64,000 nucleotides of DNA, from assembly GCA_024233085.1 (NCBI GenBank), contig JACKQC010000009.1, positions 1-64,000 of the forward strand, read 5' to 3'. This document shows, piece after piece, positions 26,473 through 34,876 of this stretch; position 1 is the stretch's first letter; every line of letters begins with the position of its first letter. A program made the translations under genes and the position numbers. A model generated the notes under the pieces. It saw only the letters and a program-made list of their open reading frames with translations. It did not search any database and had not been told where the DNA came from. Origin of the DNA: Akkermansiaceae bacterium (GTDB taxonomy: Bacteria > Verrucomicrobiota > Verrucomicrobiia > Verrucomicrobiales > DEV007).

Positions 26473-27116
26473 GGACGACGGTCGCACGGCGTTGGCCGGT
26501 GGGCTTGGGGCCGGCGATGGCGGGAGCGGCGATCGTCTTCGTCCTGGCGGCGGGACCATTCGCGGTGCGGGACGGGAGATTCGAGGGAACGGGGAGCCGG
26601 CCGGCGCTTTTTCTGGCGGCCTGGTGCTTTGCCGAAGGCTGGATGGTGTGCCAAAAGCGGCGCGCGGCCTTTACCCGGGACGTTTCGCGTCATCCGAGGG
26701 TCCCCTGGTTGACCGGTTTGCTGGCCCTGATCATCGCCGTCGCCGCGACGGTCGAGTTGTTCCGGCGCGGCGGCCCGGCGGGGAGAGCCTTCGCCGTCGC
26801 GGGATGGGGGGTGGGCGGCGCGGGTGTGATCCTGCGGCTCGCTGCCATTCGCGCGCTCGGCGACCGGTTTCGCGACGACTTGTCGCTCGGGGCGGATCAC
26901 CCGATCGAGTCGCGCGGACTTTACCGCCGACTGCGCCATCCGGCGGAACTGGGATTCGGGCTCGCCGTGGCCGGGCACGTGATCCTGTGCGGCGGCGCCG
27001 TCGGCGGCGTTCTTTTCGTCATCGGCCTGGTCCCGGCGATCGGCTGGCGAATCCACGCCGAAAATCGCCTGCTGCGCGAGGCCGCCGCCGCCGCCCCATC
27101 GTCAGGCGCCGGTTGA
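26469..27116 (+). CDS. Isoprenylcysteine carboxyl methyltransferase-like membrane protein
   Basis: A 215-residue polytopic membrane protein with four or five transmembrane helices. Near the C-terminus GLYRRLRHPAELGFGLAVAG matches the SAM-binding signature of the ICMT/PEMT membrane methyltransferases, and the final AENRLL fits the conserved helix. Such enzymes methylate lipids or protein carboxylates; the substrate here is unknown. The likely start is TTG 26469, which overlaps the TGA of the TerB-like gene; ATG 26517 would remove part of the first helix. Its 3' end overlaps the convergent activator gene by 15 bases. Confidence 0.72.
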   Translation: MRTTVARRWPVGLGPAMAGAAIVFVLAAGPFAVRDGRFEGTGSRPALFLAAWCFAEGWMVCQKRRAAFTRDVSRHPRVPWLTGLLALIIAVAATVELFRRGGPAGRAFAVAGWGVGGAGVILRLAAIRALGDRFRDDLSLGADHPIESRGLYRRLRHPAELGFGLAVAGHVILCGGAVGGVLFVIGLVPAIGWRIHAENRLLREAAAAAPSSGAG

Positions 27117-28583
27117 TTCTCCCCGGGAACGCGACACGCGCAGTCCGAGCGCCCGGAGTTTCTGGCGCAGAGTCAGCCGCGAGATTCCCAGCCATCGGGC
27201 GGCCCGGGCCTGGTTCCCGCCGCTCTGGCGCAGGGCTTCGGCAAAAAGCGCTCGCTCGGCCGCCGCGATCATTTCCGGATGGGCCGCTTCGATTTCCCCG
27301 GCCCGCGCGCGCCGGAGACATTCCCGCGCAAACTCGTCGAAGCGGCCAAATCGCCCGCTCTCGCCCGACTCGAACCCCGCGTCGGCGCCCTCGCGGAGAA
27401 TTTCCTGGAGGTCGGGCGTGTCGATCGCGTATCCCCGCGACAGCAACAGCGCCTTGCGGATGACATTCTGCAACTGCCGCACGTTTCCCGGCCAGGGCTG
27501 CTCCTCCAAATAGCGCACCGCGCGCGTGCTGATGGCGGCCCGGCCCAGCCCCGAATCCCGAGCATAGCGGCGCAGGAAAAAATCGACCAGATCCGGAATG
27601 TCATCCGGTCTTTCCCGAAGCGGCGGCAGCGCGATGCTGGCGACATTCAGGCGATAGTAGAGGTCCTCCCGAAATTCACCCGCCTGGATCATGCGCTCGA
27701 GATTGCGGTGCGTGGCGGCGATGATGCGGACATCGACCGGGATGTCGCGACCGCCGCCGACGCGCTGGATGCGCTTTTCCTGGAGCACCCGGAGGAGTTT
27801 CGCCTGGAGCGAGAGATCGAGGTCGCCGATCTCGTCGAGAAACAGCGTCGCTCCGTGGGCCTGCTCGAATTTCCCGACGCGCGCGGAGACGGCTCCCGTG
27901 AAGGCGCCCTTTTCATGACCGAAAAGCTCGGACTCAAGCAGGTTTTCCGGGATCGCGGCGCAGTTCACCGTGACGAAGGGCCGGTGCGCCCGGTGACCAT
28001 GCTGGTAAAGCGCCCGCGCCACCAGTTCCTTTCCCGTCCCCGTTTCGCCCCGGATCAGCACCGTGACCGGCGTCGCCGAGAGGCGGCCGAGGCTTTTGTA
28101 CACTTCCAGCATGGCGCGGCCGCTCCCGATCAGGGCGTCCTCGTCCGGGGATGGCCCTTCGGCGTTGGCCTTTCCGCCGAACTCGACCGTGGTGGACATG
28201 CGGCGCGCGGCGGCGACGGCGCCCGACACGGCCTTCCGGAGTTCGGAGGTATCGACCGGCTTGGCCAGAAAGTCGTAGGCGCCCGCCTTGATGGCCCGGA
28301 TCGCGATATCGCTGCCCGTGCCGTTCGCCACGACCACGACGGGGAGACGGGGACTCCGCTTCCGGAATTCGGAGATGGGATCGGCGCCGCCGCCGACGGG
28401 TTCCGGATCGAAATCGTCGAGCACCACCGCGTCGAAGTTTTCCGCCGCGATCAGATCGAGCGCCTCGGCGATCCGGGGAACGGTGACGAGGTAGGCGTCG
28501 TCATTTTCGAAGGACCGGGCCATCGCGGCTTGGGCGACCGGATCGGTGGCGACCAAGAGAACTCTGGCGGAAGTTTTTGGCAT
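27102..28583 (-). CDS. Sigma-54-dependent activator of NtrC type with degenerate receiver
   Basis: A 493-residue regulator: receiver-like domain (about 1-125), AAA+ sigma-54 interaction domain (about 150-390) and a Fis-type helix-turn-helix (about 445-480: ARAARWLGISRLTLRQKL). The AAA+ core has Walker A GETGTGKE, the sigma-54-contact GAFTGA and Walker B TLFLDEIGDL. The receiver keeps VLDDF and a KP lysine, but its N-terminal acidic pair is replaced (LLVATDP instead of VVDDDP) and the conserved Thr/Ser near VVVVANG is absent, so normal phosphorylation is doubtful. It is divergent from glnB, whose promoter is sigma-54 type. Confidence 0.9.
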   Translation of the reverse strand: MPKTSARVLLVATDPVAQAAMARSFENDDAYLVTVPRIAEALDLIAAENFDAVVLDDFDPEPVGGGADPISEFRKRSPRLPVVVVANGTGSDIAIRAIKAGAYDFLAKPVDTSELRKAVSGAVAAARRMSTTVEFGGKANAEGPSPDEDALIGSGRAMLEVYKSLGRLSATPVTVLIRGETGTGKELVARALYQHGHRAHRPFVTVNCAAIPENLLESELFGHEKGAFTGAVSARVGKFEQAHGATLFLDEIGDLDLSLQAKLLRVLQEKRIQRVGGGRDIPVDVRIIAATHRNLERMIQAGEFREDLYYRLNVASIALPPLRERPDDIPDLVDFFLRRYARDSGLGRAAISTRAVRYLEEQPWPGNVRQLQNVIRKALLLSRGYAIDTPDLQEILREGADAGFESGESGRFGRFDEFARECLRRARAGEIEAAHPEMIAAAERALFAEALRQSGGNQARAARWLGISRLTLRQKLRALGLRVSRSRGESTGA

Positions 28584-28588
28584 GATTC

Positions 28589-28627
28589 GGCAAAAACCTT
28601 ACCACATATTGGCAAATTTCTTACCAC
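28589..28627. promoter_or_regulatory. Candidate tandem activator sites upstream of glnB
   Basis: Two 17-bp direct repeats, GGCAAAAACCTTACCAC (28589-28605) and GGCAAATTTCTTACCAC (28611-28627), share 14 of 17 bases and are 22 bp apart, two helical turns. They lie about 75-110 bp upstream of the sigma-54 promoter, a usual distance for enhancer sites, and just upstream of the activator's own start. Confidence 0.5.
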
Positions 28628-28699
28628 TTTTCGCGTTCGTTTTGGAAACGGTGTTTTTCGCGGCTCTGAAAATCAGCGGTTTGCCGATTGTTTCGAAAC

Positions 28700-28715
28700 T
28701 GGCACGACTCCTGCA
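28700..28715 (+). promoter_or_regulatory. Sigma-54 promoter of glnB
   Basis: TGGCACGACTCCTGCA matches the -24/-12 consensus TGGCACG-N4-TTGCA with one mismatch and exact GG-to-GC spacing. Transcription would begin near 28726, about 40 bases before the glnB ATG. Confidence 0.85.
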
Positions 28716-28766
28716 TCCGTTAAAAACGCAGAAACCTGAATCGCCAACCGATCTACCCGAAAAACC

Positions 28767-29120
28767 ATGAAAAAAATCGAAGCCATCATCAAGCCCTTCA
28801 AACTCGAAGAAGTGAAGGAAGCCCTCACCGAAAAAGGCATTCACGGCATGACCGTCAGTGAAGTCAAAGGATTCGGCCGCCAGAAGGGTCACACCGAAAT
28901 CTATCGCGGCAGCGAATACACCGTCGATTTCCTGCCCAAGGTGAAGATCGAAATCGTCGCCGAAGACGAGGATGTCTCCTCTGTGGTGGACACCATCGTC
29001 CAGGCCGCCGCCACCGGGAAAATCGGAGACGGCAAAGTCTTCGTCTCCGCGGTGGAAGACGCCATCCGCATCCGGACCGGCGAGAAAGGTTCCGACGCCA
29101 TCGCCACGAGCGCCGAGTAA
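28767..29120 (+). CDS. glnB: Nitrogen regulatory protein P-II
   Basis: A 117-residue trimeric signal protein that senses ATP/ADP, 2-oxoglutarate and glutamine status. It has the N-terminal MKKIEAIIKPFKLEEVKEAL signature, the T-loop with uridylylation tyrosine (YRGSEYTVDFLPK, Tyr51) and the C-terminal GKIGDGKVFVSAVEDAIRIRTGE. Length and motifs are typical of GlnB/GlnK. There is no adjacent amtB or glnA, so target enzymes are encoded elsewhere. Sigma-54 control suggests induction under nitrogen limitation. A strong terminator follows. Confidence 0.96.
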   Translation: MKKIEAIIKPFKLEEVKEALTEKGIHGMTVSEVKGFGRQKGHTEIYRGSEYTVDFLPKVKIEIVAEDEDVSSVVDTIVQAAATGKIGDGKVFVSAVEDAIRIRTGEKGSDAIATSAE

Positions 29121-29167
29121 CCGCCGACCTCATCCCCGGGCGGAAAATCCGGCCCCAAAAAAATGGC

Positions 29168-29203
29168 CGCGCCTTCGGGAATCCCCGGAGGCGCGTTTTT
29201 TTT
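29168..29203 (+). terminator. Rho-independent terminator of glnB
   Basis: GCGCCTTCGGG pairs with CCCCGGAGGCGC across a short loop and is followed by eight T. It lies 48 bases after the glnB stop. Confidence 0.85.
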
Positions 29204-29220
29204 GGGGGCGCGTCCTGCCG

Positions 29221-29267
29221 CCGGACCCAACAGGGTTGGGTCGGTGACCATACCCTGTTGGGTCCGG
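29221..29267. repeat. Dispersed nested palindrome, copy 4 (longest perfect arms)
   Basis: A perfect 16-bp inverted repeat (CCGGACCCAACAGGGT at 29221-29236 and its complement at 29252-29267) surrounds TGGGTCGGTGACCAT, which contains the inner GGTC/GACC arms. Intergenic, right behind the glnB terminator. Confidence 0.95.
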
Positions 29268-29338
29268 GGCAAAAATGGCGTCCGAACGCGAATCGCCGCA
29301 AAATTCCCGCTGTAACCGCCGGTCCGCGAGGGTAGTCT

Positions 29339-29986
29339 ATGGTCACGATGGGATTTGGCCGTCAATTGTTGTTCGTCAAAGCCGTCGCCGTGCTGGCGGC
29401 GCTGTGGGCCGTCGTGATGGTGGTGATGAAAATCTCCGCCGACCACAAACCGACCCCGGAAAAAGTCGCGGCCTACGTGGACGAAAACCGTCTCGCCGAC
29501 ATCGGGGACGCCGACAAAAGGCGCGAGGTGATCGGAAAGGTGGCGACGATGCTCAACCAAATGGAACCGGAACAGTTGCGCCGCTTCGCGGAGGAAGGAG
29601 GCGAGCCGGGCGAAGCCGCGGGCGAGGAACGGTTTCGGCGGGAGTTTTTCGAAACCATGACGCCGGACGAGCAGCGGTTTTTCATGGAGAAACGGGTCGG
29701 CAAGGCCTTCGAGCAGATGATGGTCGCCTTCAACGACATGGACCGCGACGAGCGCCGACGCATCGTCCAGCGCACCCTGCGGCAGATGCGCGACAACGAG
29801 GGCGACGGTCTCGAACTGCGGCGCCTCGAGGAGGCGGACCCCGAAATGGCCGAAAAGATCGTCAACGAAGGTCTCAAGGCCTACTACCAGGGCGCCAACG
29901 CGGAGACGAAGCTCGATCTCGCGCCGGTGATGGAGGAGATGCAACGCAACCTCGGCATGCGCCGCCGCGGACCGCCGCCCCGATGA
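29339..29986 (+). CDS. Membrane-anchored helical protein, function unknown
   Basis: A 215-residue protein with one N-terminal transmembrane helix (about residues 8-30: LLFVKAVAVLAALWAVVMVVM) and a long, highly charged helical remainder rich in Glu, Arg and Met. It contains repeated acidic FFETMTPDEQRFFMEKRVG-type helices and ends GMRRRGPPPR. No family recognised. The stop overlaps the start of the pseudopilin gene by four bases, so the two are translationally coupled and the protein may assist pilin-like assembly; that role is inference only. Confidence 0.7.
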   Translation: MVTMGFGRQLLFVKAVAVLAALWAVVMVVMKISADHKPTPEKVAAYVDENRLADIGDADKRREVIGKVATMLNQMEPEQLRRFAEEGGEPGEAAGEERFRREFFETMTPDEQRFFMEKRVGKAFEQMMVAFNDMDRDERRRIVQRTLRQMRDNEGDGLELRRLEEADPEMAEKIVNEGLKAYYQGANAETKLDLAPVMEEMQRNLGMRRRGPPPR

Positions 29987-30543
29987 AACGAAACCGCCAC
30001 GCCAGCCGCCGGCGACGGGCCGGCTTCACCATGACGGAAATGCTCATCGCGATCGCCGTGATCGGCGTCCTGGCGGGCATCGGCATCCCGGCCTACGACC
30101 GGGTGAAAAACCAGGCCCGCGCCACGCAGTGCATCGCGAAGCTCCGGGAGATCGGCTCGGCCATCAACCTTTACGGCGTGGAACACGCCATGAAAATGCC
30201 GGAGATGGTCGCGGCCCGCGAGGACAAGCACAGTGACGAACCCGCGCTCGACACCGTGCTGCTGCCCTACGTGAACGACGAGTTCTGTTTCCAGTGCCCG
30301 GCCGACAGCGAGCGGATCTGGGAACGCACGGGGACGAGTTATTTCTGGAACAGCACGGTCAACGAGCAGGATTTCATGAATCTGGACTTTCTCGGCCTGA
30401 CCAAAAACCACTCCGGCATCCCGCTCGTGGCGGACAAGGAAAACTTCCACGAGCACGTCGGCGACGAGGTGAACATCCTCTACGCCGACGGCCACGTGCA
30501 GCACGAGCTGCAGTTCACGGTGGACGGCGCCGGAGATGACTGA
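29983..30543 (+). CDS. Type II secretion/type IV pilin-like pseudopilin
   Basis: A 186-residue protein with a basic leader (about 14 residues), the prepilin peptidase site AGF|TMTEML with Glu at position +5, and a long hydrophobic helix (LIAIAVIGVLAGIGIPAY). The C-terminal domain has two cysteines (FCFQCPADS) and ends with the NILYADGHVQHE pattern common in PVC pseudopilins. The start ATG 29983 overlaps the upstream stop. Such pseudopilins are very numerous in Verrucomicrobiota and their individual roles are mostly unknown. Confidence 0.85.
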   Translation: MKRNRHASRRRRAGFTMTEMLIAIAVIGVLAGIGIPAYDRVKNQARATQCIAKLREIGSAINLYGVEHAMKMPEMVAAREDKHSDEPALDTVLLPYVNDEFCFQCPADSERIWERTGTSYFWNSTVNEQDFMNLDFLGLTKNHSGIPLVADKENFHEHVGDEVNILYADGHVQHELQFTVDGAGDD

Positions 30544-30564
30544 CGCTGAAGACGTCCCGTCCGC

Positions 30565-31515
30565 ATGCTCACGGTCGACCATCTCCACAAACGCTTCACC
30601 CGCTCGGCGCCGCCGGCGCTCGACGGGGTGAGTTTCGAGGTCAGGAAGGGGGAAATTTTCGGCCTGCTCGGCCACAACGGCGCGGGGAAGAGCACCGCCA
30701 TCGGCATCATGCTCGGCATGGTCAGCCCCGACGCGGGCGATGTCACGGTCGGCGGCGTCTCGGTGCGGCGGGACCGGCCCGGCGTGCTGCGGCAACTGGG
30801 CGCGATTTTCGAGTCGCCGCGCTTTTACGAATACCTCAGCGGCTGGCGAAACCTGAAGGTGCTGACGGCCTTCTCGGGCGGTGTCCCGCGGCGCGAGATG
30901 GAGGACATCGTGGCCTGGGTCGGGCTGGAAAAACGCATTCATCACAAGGTCGGCACGTACAGCCACGGGATGCGCCAGCGTCTGGCGCTCGCGCAGGCGC
31001 TGCTCCCGCGGCCGAAGGTGCTGATCCTCGACGAGCCGACCGACGGGCTCGATCCCGAGGGTATCGCGGAGTTTCGCCAGCGGGTGCGGGATCTGCGGCG
31101 CGACTTCGGGGTGACGATCCTGCTCAGCTCGCACCTGCTCGCCGAGGTGGAGCAGGTCTGCGACCGCGTCGCCATTCTCCAGGGCGGGCGAAAGGTCTAT
31201 GACGGCGCCGGACGCGGCCTCGGCGGGGATCGCGCGCTCTATCGCTTCGCGGCGGGCGACACGGATGCCCTCGTCGCGGCGGCGGAGCGTTTCGGCGGCC
31301 GCATCGAGGACGGCTGCCGGCTTTCCCTGCCGAAGAGCGCCGACCCGGCGGAGGTGCTGGCGGCGCTGGTGGCGGAGGGCGCGCGGGTGCGGGAGTTCGC
31401 GCGGATGGAGGAGACGCTCGAGGATCTTTACCTGAAAGTGAGCCGGAGCGCGGAATCGCTGCGCCGGACTTTTTCGGAACCGCGCGGGGAGGGCGGGAAA
31501 GGCGGAGGGCGATGA
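30565..31515 (+). CDS. ABC transporter ATP-binding protein (ABC-2 exporter type)
   Basis: A 316-residue cytoplasmic ATPase. Walker A is GHNGAGKST (about residues 38-46), the signature YSHGMRQRLALAQ (about 132-144) and Walker B VLILDEPTDGLDP (about 152-164), followed by SSHLLAEVEQ with the switch His. A C-terminal 80-residue extension resembles DUF4162-like tails of ABC-2 ATPases. It overlaps the permease gene by four bases. The exported substrate is unknown. Confidence 0.92.
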   Translation: MLTVDHLHKRFTRSAPPALDGVSFEVRKGEIFGLLGHNGAGKSTAIGIMLGMVSPDAGDVTVGGVSVRRDRPGVLRQLGAIFESPRFYEYLSGWRNLKVLTAFSGGVPRREMEDIVAWVGLEKRIHHKVGTYSHGMRQRLALAQALLPRPKVLILDEPTDGLDPEGIAEFRQRVRDLRRDFGVTILLSSHLLAEVEQVCDRVAILQGGRKVYDGAGRGLGGDRALYRFAAGDTDALVAAAERFGGRIEDGCRLSLPKSADPAEVLAALVAEGARVREFARMEETLEDLYLKVSRSAESLRRTFSEPRGEGGKGGGR

Positions 31516-32357
31516 GTTTTCTCCGACAGCTCGGCTGGGAATTGTTCCGCATGTTCGCGCGGCGGCGAACCTACATTGGCTTCGGCGTGTTCGTGTTGGT
31601 GGAAATGCTGATGCTCTTCCTTTTCACCCGGACCGGGGTGCGGCAGGGGATTTCCCGCTGGATCGAGGAGGTGGCGGGCGGGCTGGACACGTATTTTTCC
31701 GGGCTGACGCTGGCGTTCTTGATCATCGCCTTCACGATTTTCCTGCTCGCCGCGCCTTTTCTGTCGCTGGTGGCCGGCGACATCGTGGCGAAGGAAACCG
31801 AGGACGGCAACCTGCGCCTGCTGCTAAGCCGTCCGGTGTCGCGGTTCCGGCTGCTGGCCATCAAGTATGTGGCCTGTCAGATCTACGCGCTGGCGCTCTT
31901 CGCCTTCGTCGGAATCACGGCGCTGCTGGTGGGCATCTACGAGCGGGGCGCGGGAGGCGGCTTCGTGGTCTGGTCGCCCGAGATGCCGCGGGTGACGATC
32001 TTCGACTGGAACGAGGGCCTGGCGCGTTATTTCGGCAGCCTGCCGGGCTTCGTGCTCGCGTTTTTGCCCGTCACCAGTTTCGCCTTCGCGCTTTCGTGCC
32101 TGCGGATCAAGCCGGCCGCGGCCACCATCGTGACGCTGGCCTGGCTGCTGGCCGATTTCATACTCGAAAAAATCCCGTTCTTCGAGGACTACCGTCACTG
32201 GTTCATGACGCCGCGCATGAACAACTGGCTCTATCTCTACTATCAGGAGATTCCGTGGCCGGCGGTGACGGAAACCGCCGCGCAGTTGGTCGGGATCGGC
32301 CTGACGGCCTTCGTGATCGGGTGGGTCGCCTTCGAGCAGCGCGACATCAAGACCTGA
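31512..32357 (+). CDS. ABC-2 type permease
   Basis: A 281-residue membrane protein with about six transmembrane helices. The cytoplasmic loop VAGDIVAKETEDGNLRLLLSR is the usual ABC-2 permease coupling region. With the preceding ATPase it forms a complete exporter of the NosY/CcmB-like type. It is the last gene of the 29.3-32.4 kb operon. Confidence 0.9.
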   Translation: MSFLRQLGWELFRMFARRRTYIGFGVFVLVEMLMLFLFTRTGVRQGISRWIEEVAGGLDTYFSGLTLAFLIIAFTIFLLAAPFLSLVAGDIVAKETEDGNLRLLLSRPVSRFRLLAIKYVACQIYALALFAFVGITALLVGIYERGAGGGFVVWSPEMPRVTIFDWNEGLARYFGSLPGFVLAFLPVTSFAFALSCLRIKPAAATIVTLAWLLADFILEKIPFFEDYRHWFMTPRMNNWLYLYYQEIPWPAVTETAAQLVGIGLTAFVIGWVAFEQRDIKT

Positions 32358-32497
32358 GGCGCGCGGGCGGCTTGAGTCAGGCGGCCTTTTCCGATAACCC
32401 AAGCGACTCATCTCCGAACCACCGCCGATCCCGAAAATCGTCCGCGGGGTCAACCGCCTTGGGGATGTTCATCGAACCCTGTTTTTCTTGAAGACAC

Positions 32498-34861
32498 TCA
32501 CGGTTTCGGGTGGATGAGGATGTTGTGGGGCTCGACAATGTATTCCATTCCCGCGAGATCGCAGGTGTACTTCAGCGCGGCGGCGAGGGTGATGTTCGAG
32601 AGCTTCAAATCGATGGTCGGTTCTCTCGTGTCCCCTCCGGAACCCGAGTCGAAGCCACCGCCGGCGAGCGGATCTCCCGCTCTGGCTTCGCGTTTTTTGG
32701 GTCTGCCGGTATCGAGGACGAAATTGAGTCCTTTCTTAGAAGTATCCGGCTCGTTGATATCCAAATCGACGGAGCGCTGCTGAAGGAATTCCAATGCGTC
32801 GGGCAGCGCGGTCTCGACGAACTCAAGGTGGGGAATGACGATCGAGGTCAGCTTCTTTTCATTCGCCTCGATCTTGGCCTTGGCGGCGGCCAGTCCGCCC
32901 GGCGAGCGCGGGGTGGACTTATCGTAGCCGATGACGACGGCGGATTCGTCGACTCTCAGGCCACCGCCCGCCAGTTCGGCGGTGTAGCGCAGCGCTTCGC
33001 CGAGGGGGACATCGGTCAATTTGAGATTCACCACCGCATCGCGAATACCGCCGGAGGCGACGACGATGTTGATCCCCTTTTTCGCTGGATCGGGTTCGTC
33101 AACATCCAACTCGACGGAGCGCCGCTGAAAGAACGCGGCGGCATCCATGATCGGTGCATCGACGAGTTCCACGGAGGGAAGCGTGATGGATTCGATCCTT
33201 CTTAGGTAGGCCTCCACCTCCGGGTCCATGGCCGCCGCTTGGTCGGAGCCCGAATCCAGAAGGGCCTCGATCAGCTCGATCTGGTCCTCTGTGTTTCGGA
33301 CGATCAGTTGAGATGTTTCCCGATTGTAGATCGCGCTGCCGCCTTGGGGAAAGGTGACTCCGGCGTGGGTGAGAACTTCGAGGGCCGTTTTCGCGTCGTG
33401 CCCACCGATATTCATGAAAGTGGGCGAGACCTGAAACACATTCGTGTAAAGCTCGGCAGTTGGTGAAGCCAGTGGAAGGATCACCACGGCCTTCGGCTCG
33501 ACCTTGTATTTCGAATCCGCCAGTTCGGTGGTGTAGCGAAGCGCCTCGATGAGCGGGACCTTGGTCATCCGCAAGGTGATCGGGGTGTCGCCCGCCGCGT
33601 CCGCATCGAGAATGATATCGATTCCTTTTCTCGCCGGATCGGGCTCCGTGGCATCGAGATCGACGGATTTTTGCTGGAGGAAAGCGAGAGCGTTCCGCAG
33701 AGGAGTTTTGGAAAACTCCACGGATGGAATGGAGATGTTCTTGAGCTTCTGCTCGATGGCGGCAATGCCCTCGTCGGCAGGCGTCCCTGGATTCGAGGGT
33801 TCCGCAACGTCGGCGGCGATGGCTTCGTTGTCGGAGAACCCGGAGATGCCGATCGCAAGCACGGCGAGCAAGGTGGCGATCCCGGAAAGCCGGGAGAGGA
33901 GGGTTACTTTTCCACTGAGGATTCGGGGGGATTCGTTCAGGATCATTTTGACGCGGTTTTCTATGGTTCCGGTTTCGGCCACGGCGGTGGCACAGTTTCG
34001 CGGGATGGGAGAAACGGATATCTTGGCTTGGCGGAAGAGCATGGCGGCGTAGTTCTCGGAAGAGAATCCGGCGTCGATCACGCGCCAGTCGCAGGCTTCT
34101 TCGCGATGCTGGGCGGCCCAATCGATCGCGATCCAGGCGAACGGGTTGACCCAGTTCAGGGCAAGAAAAAGACGGGAGACCAGGACGGCGCGCGCGTCGT
34201 TCCGCCGGACGTGCTCGAGCTCGTGAAGGAGAATCATCTCGAGGTCGTCGTCGGACCAGTTAGCCGCCGATTCGGGCAATGCGATGCGCGAGCGAACAAG
34301 ACCCCATGTGAACGGCGACTTCACCAACGGAGAGAGCAGCAGGGTGATGCGGTTGCGTCGCGGGGAGTCGTTCAACTCGTTGAATTTCGCCAGAATTTTG
34401 CCGGATGCCGGTTCCGCGCCGCGCTCGATTCGCCGGAGAAACATCCCGCCGGAAACGGATCGGAGAAGAAGCCATGCGACACCGCCGACCCAGATGGCGA
34501 AGAGAGTCCACGGCCAGGAGAATTCAAATCCAGGGTCCGCCGCGGGAACGATCGGAACAGCCACATCGCTGACGGGGGTGTAGCCCGTGGTGTAAGTCAC
34601 CGGTTTACTCGGCATTTCCAGGACCGGGGTCTCGGTCGGTGGTAAGGTGAAGAGATCGGGCAGAACCTTCCACCGGGGAACGGCCACAAGAAGAACGGGA
34701 ATGACCAGACTCACGGAAAAGATCCGGAGCCAAAGGCTGTGCATCACTTCCGCCGGGAGTACCCTGGAGATCGCGGCGAGAACCCCGAAACCGATCGCGA
34801 GGACGACCGCGGATTTCACGAGGAACTCAACGAGGATGACAGGGATGGTGAGGTCGTTCAT
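32498..34861 (-). CDS. M56 (BlaR1-type) membrane metallopeptidase with three STN-like repeats
   Basis: A 787-residue protein. The N-terminal 330 residues form an M56 peptidase with several transmembrane helices, the zinc motif HELEH (about residues 211-215) and a third ligand region EEACDW. The C-terminal part contains three repeats of about 80 residues (starting near 370, 555 and 669), each with I(P)SVEF, FLQQ(R/K)SVDLD and EPDPA(R/K)KGI. These resemble the STN/secretin N-terminal fold. It lies 15 bases after the blaI-like gene. The peptidase would inactivate the repressor after an extracytoplasmic signal; sensing through STN-like repeats is inference. Confidence 0.85.
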   Translation of the reverse strand: MNDLTIPVILVEFLVKSAVVLAIGFGVLAAISRVLPAEVMHSLWLRIFSVSLVIPVLLVAVPRWKVLPDLFTLPPTETPVLEMPSKPVTYTTGYTPVSDVAVPIVPAADPGFEFSWPWTLFAIWVGGVAWLLLRSVSGGMFLRRIERGAEPASGKILAKFNELNDSPRRNRITLLLSPLVKSPFTWGLVRSRIALPESAANWSDDDLEMILLHELEHVRRNDARAVLVSRLFLALNWVNPFAWIAIDWAAQHREEACDWRVIDAGFSSENYAAMLFRQAKISVSPIPRNCATAVAETGTIENRVKMILNESPRILSGKVTLLSRLSGIATLLAVLAIGISGFSDNEAIAADVAEPSNPGTPADEGIAAIEQKLKNISIPSVEFSKTPLRNALAFLQQKSVDLDATEPDPARKGIDIILDADAAGDTPITLRMTKVPLIEALRYTTELADSKYKVEPKAVVILPLASPTAELYTNVFQVSPTFMNIGGHDAKTALEVLTHAGVTFPQGGSAIYNRETSQLIVRNTEDQIELIEALLDSGSDQAAAMDPEVEAYLRRIESITLPSVELVDAPIMDAAAFFQRRSVELDVDEPDPAKKGINIVVASGGIRDAVVNLKLTDVPLGEALRYTAELAGGGLRVDESAVVIGYDKSTPRSPGGLAAAKAKIEANEKKLTSIVIPHLEFVETALPDALEFLQQRSVDLDINEPDTSKKGLNFVLDTGRPKKREARAGDPLAGGGFDSGSGGDTREPTIDLKLSNITLAAALKYTCDLAGMEYIVEPHNILIHPKP

Positions 34862-34876
34862 GATTCGCGTGGTGGG

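Noticed and set aside
26469..26517. ATG 26517 as the start of the ICMT-like gene
   Set aside because: It would cut into the first membrane helix; the TTG overlapping the previous stop fits translational coupling better, although this is not certain.
32470..32500. GAACCCTGTTTTT near the end of the M56 gene as a palindrome or terminator
   Set aside because: No pairing partner and no stem before the T-run.
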